From NCBI RefSeq assembly GCF_011765625.1, contig NZ_CP050313.1, forward strand, positions 3,530,501-3,594,500: a DNA stretch of 64,000 nt, in the 5' to 3' direction. Shown piece after piece: positions 1 through 7,871 of this stretch. The stretch comes from Shewanella aestuarii (GTDB taxonomy: Bacteria; Pseudomonadota; Gammaproteobacteria; Enterobacterales; Shewanellaceae). The first letter of the stretch is position 1. The number at the start of each line of letters is the position of its first letter. The translations under genes were made by a program, and so were the position numbers. A model generated the notes under the pieces. The model worked only from the letters and a program-made list of their open reading frames with translations. It searched no databases and was not told the origin of the DNA.

Positions 1-64
1 AAACCAAGCTAGCGACAGTTTCAAAGACGACATAGTAACAATCGGTTTACGTTACGACTTCTAA
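1..64 (+). CDS. Outer-membrane porin, C-terminal fragment (cut by window edge)
   Basis: Only the last 20 codons and the stop are inside the window, read in the frame beginning at base 2. They end in SFKDDIVTIGLRYDF, a typical last beta-strand of a trimeric Gram-negative porin with the terminal aromatic residue that the BAM machinery recognises. The complete porin at 1116-2147 ends in almost the same way (VFSVGVRYDF), so the two are likely tandem paralogues. A hairpin terminator follows at 148. Nothing can be said about the rest of the protein. Confidence 0.75.
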   Translation, partial: NQASDSFKDDIVTIGLRYDF

Positions 65-147
65 GCATAATGAAGATGTTTTAGCTGGGAGACTAAACAT
101 AGCCCAGCTAAATTAGGCGTTCAAGCTGAAATTAAACGCTTTATAGA

Positions 148-173
148 GCCATTCATTTTTATGAATGGCTTTT
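148..173 (+). terminator. Rho-independent terminator of the first porin
   Basis: A 9-bp perfect stem (GCCATTCAT / ATGAATGGC) with a TTTT loop is followed by TTTT. It lies about 85 bases behind the porin stop codon and just before the end of the convergent gene at 180. Confidence 0.75.
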
Positions 174-179
174 CACTAT

Positions 180-608
180 TTATTTATATTCCACTACTTT
201 TGCAACATACTCAAAATTGCGACCATATCCCACTGGCTTACGAAACAAATGCACAGAGAAATACTTAGGATCATCTTTTTGTATTCTTTCAACTAATTTT
301 TCAGCCATCTTTTCTAAACTATCCGCAGAGTACAAATAGAAGTGGCGGTTTTTTTCTAGCTGTAACTCTTTAGCTTGATCATGCGACACATATATCTCAC
401 TCAAACTTTCATGCACAAACGTATCAATCTCAATATACTCAAAATTTTCTGTTTCGCTGCTGGTGATAATCACTTCAACATCATCATGCACAGTAACCAG
501 TTGACTCATCACTTGGTCTATCTCTTGAATATCCTTTGCTGGGGTAACATTAGCTGAAACATTAAATGCGGTGAACAAAAGCGCTGCTGCGAGTAAAGAT
601 TTTTTCAT
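180..608 (-). CDS. Small secreted protein, possibly DUF1471-like
   Basis: A 142-residue protein with a clear signal peptide (MKKSLLAAALLFTAFNVSA, cleavage after about residue 19) and no further membrane segment, so it should be periplasmic. An AGGA ribosome site sits 6-9 bases before the ATG. The C-terminal third (a strand, a helix with LEKMAEKLVERIQ, then strands ending AKVVEYK) is reminiscent of the YhcN/BhsA/McbA (DUF1471) fold, whose members end in a similar A-x-x-YK strand, but this is a weak pattern match made by eye. The N-terminal half is unassigned. It lies tail-to-tail with the first porin and is transcribed away from the second. Confidence 0.7.
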   Translation of the reverse strand: MKKSLLAAALLFTAFNVSANVTPAKDIQEIDQVMSQLVTVHDDVEVIITSSETENFEYIEIDTFVHESLSEIYVSHDQAKELQLEKNRHFYLYSADSLEKMAEKLVERIQKDDPKYFSVHLFRKPVGYGRNFEYVAKVVEYK

Positions 609-924
609 GATAATTCCTATAGTGCCTTTTATTTGAAAGCTGTGACTTTCAACTTAAAAGGCTAATCAATTAAATTACCTGAATGTTAGCCCTTTGCTTA
701 TCAAAGCCAAAAACCTTTATAGAGGATCAAACCCATCATATCCAAAAGCAGATTGCTTAAAACTTAATACAATAAAGCAATATTTTCAGTTGATGAGCAG
801 AATTTGAAAAACGAGTCATTGAAAAAACTAGCGCGATCCCCCACAAATCCTTGAAGTAGCCCTACATTAGCGATTAATCAAGTAACCAAAGCGTAAAAAA
901 ACAACGAATTTAACAAAACAGCGA

Positions 925-943
925 TTTCATCACATAGATGAAA
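925..943. promoter_or_regulatory. Inverted repeat, possible operator for porin
   Basis: TTTCATC, a 5-base spacer (ACATA), then GATGAAA: perfect 7-bp arms about 175 bases before the porin start. The geometry fits a dimeric regulator site. The regulator is not identifiable from the sequence. Confidence 0.3.
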
Positions 944-1086
944 CAAACCTACATCGCAAAAAGCAAAAACTTTGATCTTAACCACATTAACACACTTCAA
1001 TATATGTAAAATTCAGCACCAGATTGTTAAATAGTCGTTTAAAGACTACTCATCATTATTACAACCATTACAAAAATGGAATCAAT

Positions 1087-1102
1087 AAGAACCTAGGTTC
1101 TT
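1087..1102. promoter_or_regulatory. 16-bp perfect palindrome in porin leader
   Basis: AAGAACCTAGGTTCTT is a perfect palindrome ending 13 bases before the porin ATG, directly abutting the GGGAG ribosome site. As DNA it could bind a repressor. As RNA it has no loop-forming spacer of its own, so a protein operator or an RNA-RNA interaction site is more likely than a simple hairpin. Confidence 0.35.
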
Positions 1103-1115
1103 GGGAGCATGAAAG

Positions 1116-2147
1116 ATGAAAAAGACTCTACTATCTGCATCAATTGCATCTGTTATCACGCTAACGTCATTTGGCGCATTAGCTGAAGGCCCTAATTTTT
1201 ATGGTCGTTTAGATTTATCGGTAACAAACTCAGACAACAGTTCAACGCTTCAAAGTGGCACCAAAGGTGCAAAAGTGGGTGAAAGTGGCACTTACATTGA
1301 AAATAACTTCTCTTGGTTAGGCGTTAAAGGCACAGAAAAAGTTGCCGATGGTTTAGAAGTGGTTTACCAAATGGAGTTCCAAGTCGAAAATACTTCTGGA
1401 ACGGGTGATGTATTTAAAGCGCGTAACACATACTTAGGCCTTAAAGGTACAGCTGGTACGCTATTAGTGGGTCGTAATGACACCGTATTTAAAGCCGCAG
1501 AAGGTGGATTTGATGCGTTTGGTAACACCAACGCCGATATCGATCGCTTAGTTGGAGGTCAGGTTCGTAGCGCCGATGGTTTCTGGTATTACTCTCCTGT
1601 TATCGCAGACATCTTCGCCATTAACGCTACATACTTAATGGAAGATAACCAATCTTCGGATGATTCACAGTATGCAGTCAACGTCACATTTGGTGACAAA
1701 GGTTTTAAAAAGCACAATTACTATGTAGCTGGTGCATACAACAAAGCAATTGGCGGTATTGACGCTTATCGTGCTGTCGGTCAATTTAAAGTGGGTGATT
1801 TCACAATTGGCGGTTTATTCCAAAATGCTGAAAGCACCAGTTCAGATCAAGAAGGCAACACTTATTTAGTTAACCTAGTTTACAACATTAATGGGGTAAA
1901 CTTGAAAGCTGAGTATGGTGTAGATGAAGCAGGTTTTGGTAATTACTACAAAAACTCAGGTGGTGCAGCAGGTGCAGATGATATCAATGTAACTAACTTT
2001 GTTGTTGGTGCCGATTACCGCATTTCTAAATCAACTTTAGTCTTTGGCCACTATGCAATGTATGAAGGTGATTATAAAGTTGCGGGCGCTAAAACTGACC
2101 TAGAAGACGATAGTGTATTCAGTGTTGGTGTACGTTACGACTTCTAA
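1116..2147 (+). CDS. OmpC-type outer-membrane porin
   Basis: A 343-residue general diffusion porin (Gram-negative porin family, 16-stranded trimer type). Signal peptide of about 23 residues ending GALA, then EGPNFYGRLDLSV, the usual first strand, and the eyelet-type segment FKARNTYLGLKGTAGTLLVGR around residues 104-124. The protein ends in VGVRYDF with the aromatic terminal residue needed for outer-membrane insertion. GGGAG 11 bases before the ATG is the ribosome site. Gene length is normal. It follows a second porin (stop at 64) in the same orientation but with its own long promoter region and its own terminator, so the two can be regulated separately. Substrate specificity cannot be read. 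Confidence 0.93.
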   Translation: MKKTLLSASIASVITLTSFGALAEGPNFYGRLDLSVTNSDNSSTLQSGTKGAKVGESGTYIENNFSWLGVKGTEKVADGLEVVYQMEFQVENTSGTGDVFKARNTYLGLKGTAGTLLVGRNDTVFKAAEGGFDAFGNTNADIDRLVGGQVRSADGFWYYSPVIADIFAINATYLMEDNQSSDDSQYAVNVTFGDKGFKKHNYYVAGAYNKAIGGIDAYRAVGQFKVGDFTIGGLFQNAESTSSDQEGNTYLVNLVYNINGVNLKAEYGVDEAGFGNYYKNSGGAAGADDINVTNFVVGADYRISKSTLVFGHYAMYEGDYKVAGAKTDLEDDSVFSVGVRYDF

Positions 2148-2207
2148 ATATTGAGTTTTCATCTAAAAATGCATATTTAAACTTCATGCAAAAATCAATA
2201 TAAAGCT

Positions 2208-2231
2208 AAGGCGACCATAGGTCGCCTTTTT
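2208..2231 (+). terminator. Porin terminator
   Basis: AAGGCGAC, a short loop, then GTCGCCTT followed by T5, 60 bases after the porin stop. Confidence 0.85.
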
Positions 2232-2257
2232 GCTGTGCCGCATTTAACAGATTGAAA

Positions 2258-2917
2258 CTAAGCTTTGCGTGTTAGCTTATACGCGGCCTCATTTAACCAA
2301 GGTACCTGCTTATTAACAAAACGTGGGTTATCGGCGAGCACATCTTCACAGGATAATAAACTGATATCAAAATATGGTGCTAAATATTGCTCAATCCAAT
2401 CAGGACTAACTGCAAATGGAGGACCGCTGAGGGTATCTTGAGGATAATCTAAGGTGATCAATAATCCTGTCACGCCACTAGGGATCAATTTGGCTAACGC
2501 TAATGCATACTGTTGACGCATCTCTTCTGGAAAAGCAATTAACGCCGCGCGATCATAAAAGCCTTGAATATGCTCAGTGGCATTTGTTGGCAGCGAGAAT
2601 ATATCGCCTTGGATCAAACTGACTTGCTCAGTTGAGTAATACTGATGTACGCCTTGTGGCTTAAGAGAATAGCTGAGCTGATTCTCAGTAAAAAATTGCT
2701 CGACGGCGGTTTGGCTTAATTCGCAACCCAAAACATGATGACCAAGCTCTGCCAGATAACACATATCCAACGACTTACCACAAAGCGGGACAAACACCTC
2801 TGCATTTGGCGCTAAACGAAGCTCATGCCAATAACGAATTAAAAACGGATTAACTTGCGGTTGATGAAAGCCAATTTGTTGTAGTTGCCACTTTTCATGC
2901 CAAAACTGGGGTTGCAT
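2258..2917 (-). CDS. tpm: Thiopurine S-methyltransferase
   Basis: A 219-residue SAM-dependent methyltransferase of the bacterial TPMT family, the usual length. Family marks visible: the N-terminal FWHEKW, the SAM-binding motif [13 protein letters not shown] around residues 41-52, [10 protein letters not shown] in the middle and SGPPFAVS near residue 165. The family methylates thiopurines, and in bacteria is linked to methylation of selenium and tellurium oxyanion derivatives; the physiological substrate here is unknown. It is a cytosolic enzyme. The gene is transcribed toward the porin terminator and has no close operon partner; the next gene upstream lies about 80 bases away on the same strand. 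Confidence 0.93.
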   Translation of the reverse strand: MQPQFWHEKWQLQQIGFHQPQVNPFLIRYWHELRLAPNAEVFVPLCGKSLDMCYLAELGHHVLGCELSQTAVEQFFTENQLSYSLKPQGVHQYYSTEQVSLIQGDIFSLPTNATEHIQGFYDRAALIAFPEEMRQQYALALAKLIPSGVTGLLITLDYPQDTLSGPPFAVSPDWIEQYLAPYFDISLLSCEDVLADNPRFVNKQVPWLNEAAYKLTRKA

Positions 2918-2996
2918 ACCTGCCCTCTTAAGTTACTGCACCATGATAATATGGGCTCACTTTATAAGCTTGATACTTGATATGCAAACTCTAGCG

Positions 2997-3341
2997 TTAA
3001 TTGCCTTTAAGGGCTTGTTGCACTTGACGTAACCAAGAGCAGTTTTCACATTCACAATTACGGCGTGACAAATGATGCGGAGACAAGCTTGAGTCAACAA
3101 AATCCACAGCCACGAGTAACTGTTGCTTTAAATCTTCAATAGATTTCTTCTCCATCGCGACCATTTCATCATTATGATTAATCCACAAACATTCTTCCCC
3201 CTGATGACAAGTTACACACTGCTCATCTGAATGATTAAAAAACACAGCATGTGGACAGTGAGTCACTTCCATCGATTGTAAAATCCGCTTTCTTGGGAAT
3301 TCAAACAATTGAATTAAATCTGCTTTATTGATATTGGTCAT
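2997..3341 (-). CDS. Cysteine-rich small cytosolic protein, unknown function
   Basis: 114 residues, no signal peptide or membrane segment. Cysteines are clustered: CPHAVFF, CVTCHQGEEC in the middle, and CECENC near the C-terminus, a pattern that suggests binding of zinc or another metal. The CVTCH looks like a haem site, but without an export signal cytochrome c maturation is not expected. A GGGAG ribosome site lies 6 bases before the ATG. I do not recognise the family; it sits between tpm and the kinase gene, which is divergent. Confidence 0.72.
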   Translation of the reverse strand: MTNINKADLIQLFEFPRKRILQSMEVTHCPHAVFFNHSDEQCVTCHQGEECLWINHNDEMVAMEKKSIEDLKQQLLVAVDFVDSSLSPHHLSRRNCECENCSWLRQVQQALKGN

Positions 3342-3514
3342 GGGTATCTCCCTATAAAAGCGTTTGCTAAAGCTTAATTTAATACTACCGATTTAGTGCT
3401 AAAAGTAACTTGATATAGGTCAAGGTTTACTCAAGCCATAAATTTCGCTAGGAAGCACTTGAAGCACAACACAGATAAGGTTTTAATGGCATAAGCAGCC
3501 TAAGAGGATTCGTT

Positions 3515-5341
3515 GTGCAAACACCACAGTTACAGCAATTTTATATAAACGAAGAACAATCCATTTATTTGCTCAAGGCCGACGACGCTCGCAAACACAG
3601 AGCTTGGGTTCGCTTATGTAAACAGCAACTGAGCAAACTAGGCTATGCCGATATAGAATTTATCGGTAAAGGGGCTTATGGTTTTGTATTTGCAGGTGTT
3701 AATAGCATTGGCGATGCTCATGTTTTTAAGTTTTCTCGATTAACTTTACCGCAAAGTATTCAAGATAGGCTGGAAGAAGAAGCCTACATGCTTAGTCAAG
3801 TAAAACACCCTAATGTACCCGCGGCAATAAAATTTGAGCGCGTGGGCAAGCAAGGGATTTTGGTGATGGAGCGGGCCAAAGGTGAAGATCTCGATAAAAT
3901 TTGCCAACGCTTCGGCGCACTGCCCGTTTCAATGATTGTTAGCATCGCGCGCCAGTTAGCCAATATTTTATATTACTTACGCAAAGGTAAGCCTTTAGTG
4001 CACGGTGATATTAAGCCTTCTAACCTAGTTTATGATATTGAAAATGATCATCTTTCGCTGATTGATTGGGGCTCTGCCGTTTTTGCGCAGCGAGATGAAT
4101 ATAACCGACCCGTTGATGACAACGTGATGTCATTAATGTCGAGCGATCAACAGCATACTAATGCTCGCATGGGTGATGTGTATTTTATTGGTGAAGATCA
4201 ATTAAATGGAGCACTTTCAACAGCTCGCTTTGATGAACAAGGTGTGGCTGCGACCCTCTATGCATTAGCATCAGGCCAAAGTAGCCGCTTTGGCACCAAA
4301 GTGATCCCTGCGACTAGCGTGGGCTTGCCGATTGAATTGGCAAAAACCTTAGATGGTATGTTAAGTGACGATCCTGAGCTAAGAAACAAAGCCGGTGATT
4401 ACTTTTTAAAAAGTATGCGTCATAGCCATAAAATGCATTTACCCAATATACATGCATCTTCGCTTAAAGCAGAAATCCCAGTGTGGGTTCAGCCACGGTC
4501 TAAAACCGTTGAGACGGTAAGCTATAGTTCGCGTAAATCATTTTTAAAAGAGCACAACAGTCACGACCCCATAGCCAACATAGATGATGTGCAAGTTGAT
4601 AAATACTATCGCAATTTTATGGTTGGCATGGGCGACACAGAAAAAGGCTTTATTGCCGCAGTCGGACGTTTAGCTCAATACCCAATTGTCGGGGGGTTGG
4701 CTATTCATTGGCAGACTAATGGAGTGTATATCGACTCTAATCTTGCCACATACGACCCTGCCCACAAATCAGCATTAATTCTAGCAGTCAACAATATGGT
4801 GACATTAGCCCGCGGTATTAAACGAATTGGGGTGTTTAAAGCCTGCTTTTTTAATGCTAAAGACACCCTACACATTGAACGAGAAAGTGCAGACAAACCC
4901 TTCGAAGTTTCAGGTGATCTACAATTACCTTTTGAAGTAGGTGATGTCCCCTTACTTGAAGATAAATCTCGACTGCATTCCTACTTTGAAGATGGCAAAG
5001 ATCCCGATGAAAACTTGGAATTGCCGCCTGAAATTATGACAGAGTTGGGCTGGCTTAACCAAATTCACCATACGGGCTGTATTATCTTTGAAGCTTTACC
5101 CAACCATCTGAAAATTCATAGCTATTTACGCTTACTCAACCCACGTAAACAAGCTGCTTTTAGAGCAAGCCTAGATCGCATTATTGCCCATGCCAGTAAA
5201 ATCCAAGGTCATGGCATTAGCGGTTTTATGAAACTGCCTTATAAAAATACTCGTCGATTTTCATCTTTAGACAGAAAAGCGGATTTTTTCTACCCTAAAA
5301 ACCCGAAAGAAATTCTTATTAGTCGTAGTAAAAAAGCATAA
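3515..5341 (+). CDS. Eukaryotic-type Ser/Thr protein kinase with novel C-terminal domain
   Basis: 608 residues, GTG start chosen because AAGAGGA lies 8 bases before it. Kinase domain at about 40-300: glycine loop GKGAYGFVF (from G51), ATP-binding Lys72 in VFKF, catalytic loop HGDIKPSN with D165 and K167, and metal-binding D184 in DWG instead of the usual DFG. All catalytic residues are therefore present. Residues about 340-608 have no domain I recognise. No membrane segment or PASTA repeats, so the protein is cytosolic. HGD rather than HRD in the catalytic loop is typical of bacterial and atypical kinases. It stands alone, with a convergent gene downstream. Substrates are unknown. Confidence 0.85.
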   Translation: MQTPQLQQFYINEEQSIYLLKADDARKHRAWVRLCKQQLSKLGYADIEFIGKGAYGFVFAGVNSIGDAHVFKFSRLTLPQSIQDRLEEEAYMLSQVKHPNVPAAIKFERVGKQGILVMERAKGEDLDKICQRFGALPVSMIVSIARQLANILYYLRKGKPLVHGDIKPSNLVYDIENDHLSLIDWGSAVFAQRDEYNRPVDDNVMSLMSSDQQHTNARMGDVYFIGEDQLNGALSTARFDEQGVAATLYALASGQSSRFGTKVIPATSVGLPIELAKTLDGMLSDDPELRNKAGDYFLKSMRHSHKMHLPNIHASSLKAEIPVWVQPRSKTVETVSYSSRKSFLKEHNSHDPIANIDDVQVDKYYRNFMVGMGDTEKGFIAAVGRLAQYPIVGGLAIHWQTNGVYIDSNLATYDPAHKSALILAVNNMVTLARGIKRIGVFKACFFNAKDTLHIERESADKPFEVSGDLQLPFEVGDVPLLEDKSRLHSYFEDGKDPDENLELPPEIMTELGWLNQIHHTGCIIFEALPNHLKIHSYLRLLNPRKQAAFRASLDRIIAHASKIQGHGISGFMKLPYKNTRRFSSLDRKADFFYPKNPKEILISRSKKA

Positions 5342-5376
5342 AAAATGGAGCAAACCCTGTGACCGGCTTGCTCCAT
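5341..5376 (-). terminator. Terminator of the metalloprotease gene
   Basis: ATGGAGCAA / TTGCTCCAT, a 9-bp stem with a 14-base loop. On the minus strand the stem is followed by TTTTTATGC, so it ends transcripts of the gene at 5402-7801. It begins at the last base of the kinase stop codon. Confidence 0.7.
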
Positions 5377-5401
5377 TGAATCATTTCCACCTAATTTACC
5401 C

Positions 5402-7801
5402 TTAAATAGGTGAACCAGGAGGCATTTTAAGAGGCTGAGCAATTAATTTAAACTCAGGATCTTGCAAACTTTTCTCAATACCTTGATAGAGCCAATCATA
5501 ATGCGCAGCTTGATATTCTGTGGCACGTGTCGAGCGGCGTTTTAGTTGCTTAATGGTAAAGTCTAGCTTAGCCAATAACTGAGCTTTAACTTCGCCACTG
5601 GTATCTTGGTGGTGATAAGTTGCCAAAAGTTCATCCACCACCACAGCATTAACACGCATATTAATGCCTAAGGCTTTTCCTCGTGACAAATCTTGATATA
5701 AGGTTGCAGCAATCAATTTATCTAACAAACTAACCACAGATAATTGTTCAGCATCTTCCATATAAGCTTGAAACACGCGATTTAATCTTTGTGGTGCCAA
5801 TATTTGCTGCACAATATGGCGACTCAGTACCTCAGCCATGCCTAATGGATCAGTTACCACGCCAATATTACCGTTAAAGCTTTCACGGGTTTTATAATAA
5901 TTACCGGCTTTGGGAACCAAAGATTGCAGTACATCATCAGGTACAAGTAAGCTGTCAGCCGACAAGCTATTAATTAACACAGTCAATGCTTCTTGTTGCT
6001 TTGACGGGGCAGCAAAATGCCAACGGACGCCAGAGCCTAACTGCTGATAGCTATATTCAGTACCACCAATCCATTTGGCTGCAGCCTCAATTTGATAACG
6101 AGTTAACAAGTAGATTGGCACAAACACATCCGCCAACTCGCCTTTTGGCTCGCCTTGCAGTAACGCATCCCCGTTAAAGTTGTCAATGGCATGACGTCGT
6201 ACAGTTTCTAAGCGCGCAAGCTCTAGCACAGCATCACTGCCGTTATCCCATAAACTCGCATAGACATGGCTGGCACCTTGCCCACGCGAGTCAGACTCGC
6301 CAATATACCGATAGCCTTCAATTAATGCTTGATTCAAAAGTGCTTGTTGTTGTGACGCTGAACCATAACCAAAGCTAATCGTATACTTATCCCAAATGCC
6401 TATTCCCTCAGAATAAGGCTTATCGATATTAATATGGTCATTGGCTAAATAAGCATAAGGGTGAGGATAATCCATCACAGAGGCATTATCCTGACTTGAC
6501 GCAGCAAAGTTATGGTCAAGCCCCAAGGTATGACCTATCTCATGAGCTGAAAGCTGTCTAATTCGCGCCAAAGACAACGCCATTGATGCTTGCTCCGCGG
6601 CTTCTCTTTCTGGCCAACTTGCGGTTAAACCACGGGCAATTAAATGATCTTGCCTTACGCGTTTACTGCCCAAAGTGACATGGCCTTTAATAATTTCGCC
6701 GGTGCGCGGATCGGTAATTGCCGAACCATAAGACCAACCACGTGTTGCCCTATGTACCCATTGGATCATGTTATAACGAACATCTTGTGGATCAGCGCCT
6801 TCGGGTAGCATTTCGACTTTAAAGCCATTGATAAAACCAGCCGCTTCAAATGCTTGCTCCCACCAGCGACCGCCTTCTAATAAAGCAGTTCTGACCGGCT
6901 CAGGCACACCAGGGTCTAAATAATAGATAATAGGTTTTACAACTTCGCTGGGCGCATCACCTGGGGTCAGCTTTTCTAGACGATGGCGCAGCAAATGACG
7001 CTTTACCATTGGCTTATCTATGTCTGTTGAAAAGTCGACATACTCATCAGATAAATAACCACTCATTGGATGGTAATCGCGAACTTGATAACCCTCATCG
7101 GGCAATTGAATAAATGAATAACGCATAGTGACTGACATCAATTTACCATCAGGTGTCACTTCAGCAACTTGTTGACCAGGCACTTGGGCTTTAAAGGTTA
7201 AGTTAACATCCACATCAGCATTTTTTTCAAATGACTTTACTTGCTCAGGCAAAATTACCGAACGCTGGCTATCAAGGGAATAGCTGCCTTGATTGGTGGC
7301 GGCCAATACATCCGTGACACCATGTAAATCATTGATCACTAGATCGGTAATTGCCACTAGCGCCTTTTTGCCTTCAACCAACTTACCACGCCACAAAATT
7401 GATTCCGCAAAGGCTTGTTTAACGGATTGCTGTTCGGCAACATTGTCGCTTGTAGCTCTAAAATAGGTATTTAATTGCTTAAGGATGATATACGGGCCAT
7501 GTTGCTCAAATTGTACCATTCGAGTACGGCCTAACTGGCCTCGGTCTAAGCCAATATCGTTTGAACCCACCCCATGCGGTAAGCTGGTTAACATCAAAAA
7601 TGGTTGATTAAGCTTATCAGCTTGAAGGTACAGTTGACCTTGTTTCTGGTCAAAGTAAAGATTCAGAAAGCCCTTTGCGGCCTGACTTTGCTTGATAATG
7701 GTGTCAGAAGACGTTGCTGCTTGCACTGAGGGAGCTGACAACAGCGTTAATGTTGGCGACATTGCCAGCATTAACGCTGCACTAAGATGGCGAAGGGTCA
7801 T
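5402..7801 (-). CDS. Secreted zinc-dependent metalloprotease (DUF5117/DUF4953 type)
   Basis: 799 residues. The start at 7801 is chosen because AAAGGAA lies at the right distance and the signal peptide then begins MTLRHLSAALM and ends SVQA; an upstream ATG at 7837 is in frame but lacks a ribosome site. The zinc site is HEIGHTLGLDH: H420, E421, H424 and H430, the extended metzincin pattern HExxHxxGxxH, followed by an MDYP turn resembling the Met-turn. The overall organisation is that of the large bacterial DUF5118/DUF5117/DUF4953 proteins, exported peptidases of unknown substrate. It lies 70 bases downstream of the hybrid kinase on the same strand with no terminator in between, so the two may be co-transcribed. 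Confidence 0.87.
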   Translation of the reverse strand: MTLRHLSAALMLAMSPTLTLLSAPSVQAATSSDTIIKQSQAAKGFLNLYFDQKQGQLYLQADKLNQPFLMLTSLPHGVGSNDIGLDRGQLGRTRMVQFEQHGPYIILKQLNTYFRATSDNVAEQQSVKQAFAESILWRGKLVEGKKALVAITDLVINDLHGVTDVLAATNQGSYSLDSQRSVILPEQVKSFEKNADVDVNLTFKAQVPGQQVAEVTPDGKLMSVTMRYSFIQLPDEGYQVRDYHPMSGYLSDEYVDFSTDIDKPMVKRHLLRHRLEKLTPGDAPSEVVKPIIYYLDPGVPEPVRTALLEGGRWWEQAFEAAGFINGFKVEMLPEGADPQDVRYNMIQWVHRATRGWSYGSAITDPRTGEIIKGHVTLGSKRVRQDHLIARGLTASWPEREAAEQASMALSLARIRQLSAHEIGHTLGLDHNFAASSQDNASVMDYPHPYAYLANDHINIDKPYSEGIGIWDKYTISFGYGSASQQQALLNQALIEGYRYIGESDSRGQGASHVYASLWDNGSDAVLELARLETVRRHAIDNFNGDALLQGEPKGELADVFVPIYLLTRYQIEAAAKWIGGTEYSYQQLGSGVRWHFAAPSKQQEALTVLINSLSADSLLVPDDVLQSLVPKAGNYYKTRESFNGNIGVVTDPLGMAEVLSRHIVQQILAPQRLNRVFQAYMEDAEQLSVVSLLDKLIAATLYQDLSRGKALGINMRVNAVVVDELLATYHHQDTSGEVKAQLLAKLDFTIKQLKRRSTRATEYQAAHYDWLYQGIEKSLQDPEFKLIAQPLKMPPGSPI

Positions 7802-7871
7802 GATCATTTCCTTTAGTTTTTTATTGCGCAATTCCATGCATCATGCCAATCGGCCAGTTATTCACATCAAA

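Larger units (their letters stand above)
609..1115. other. 507-bp gene-free divergent promoter region
   Basis: No credible coding sequence on either strand. This AT-rich stretch separates the divergently transcribed secreted protein (minus strand) and the porin (plus strand), and must hold both promoters. Two inverted repeats stand out, at 925-943 and 1087-1102, and are listed separately. Confidence 0.6.

Noticed and set aside
2997..3341. CVTCH as a cytochrome c haem site
   Set aside because: The protein has no signal peptide, so haem attachment in the periplasm is not possible; a metal-binding Cys cluster is more likely.
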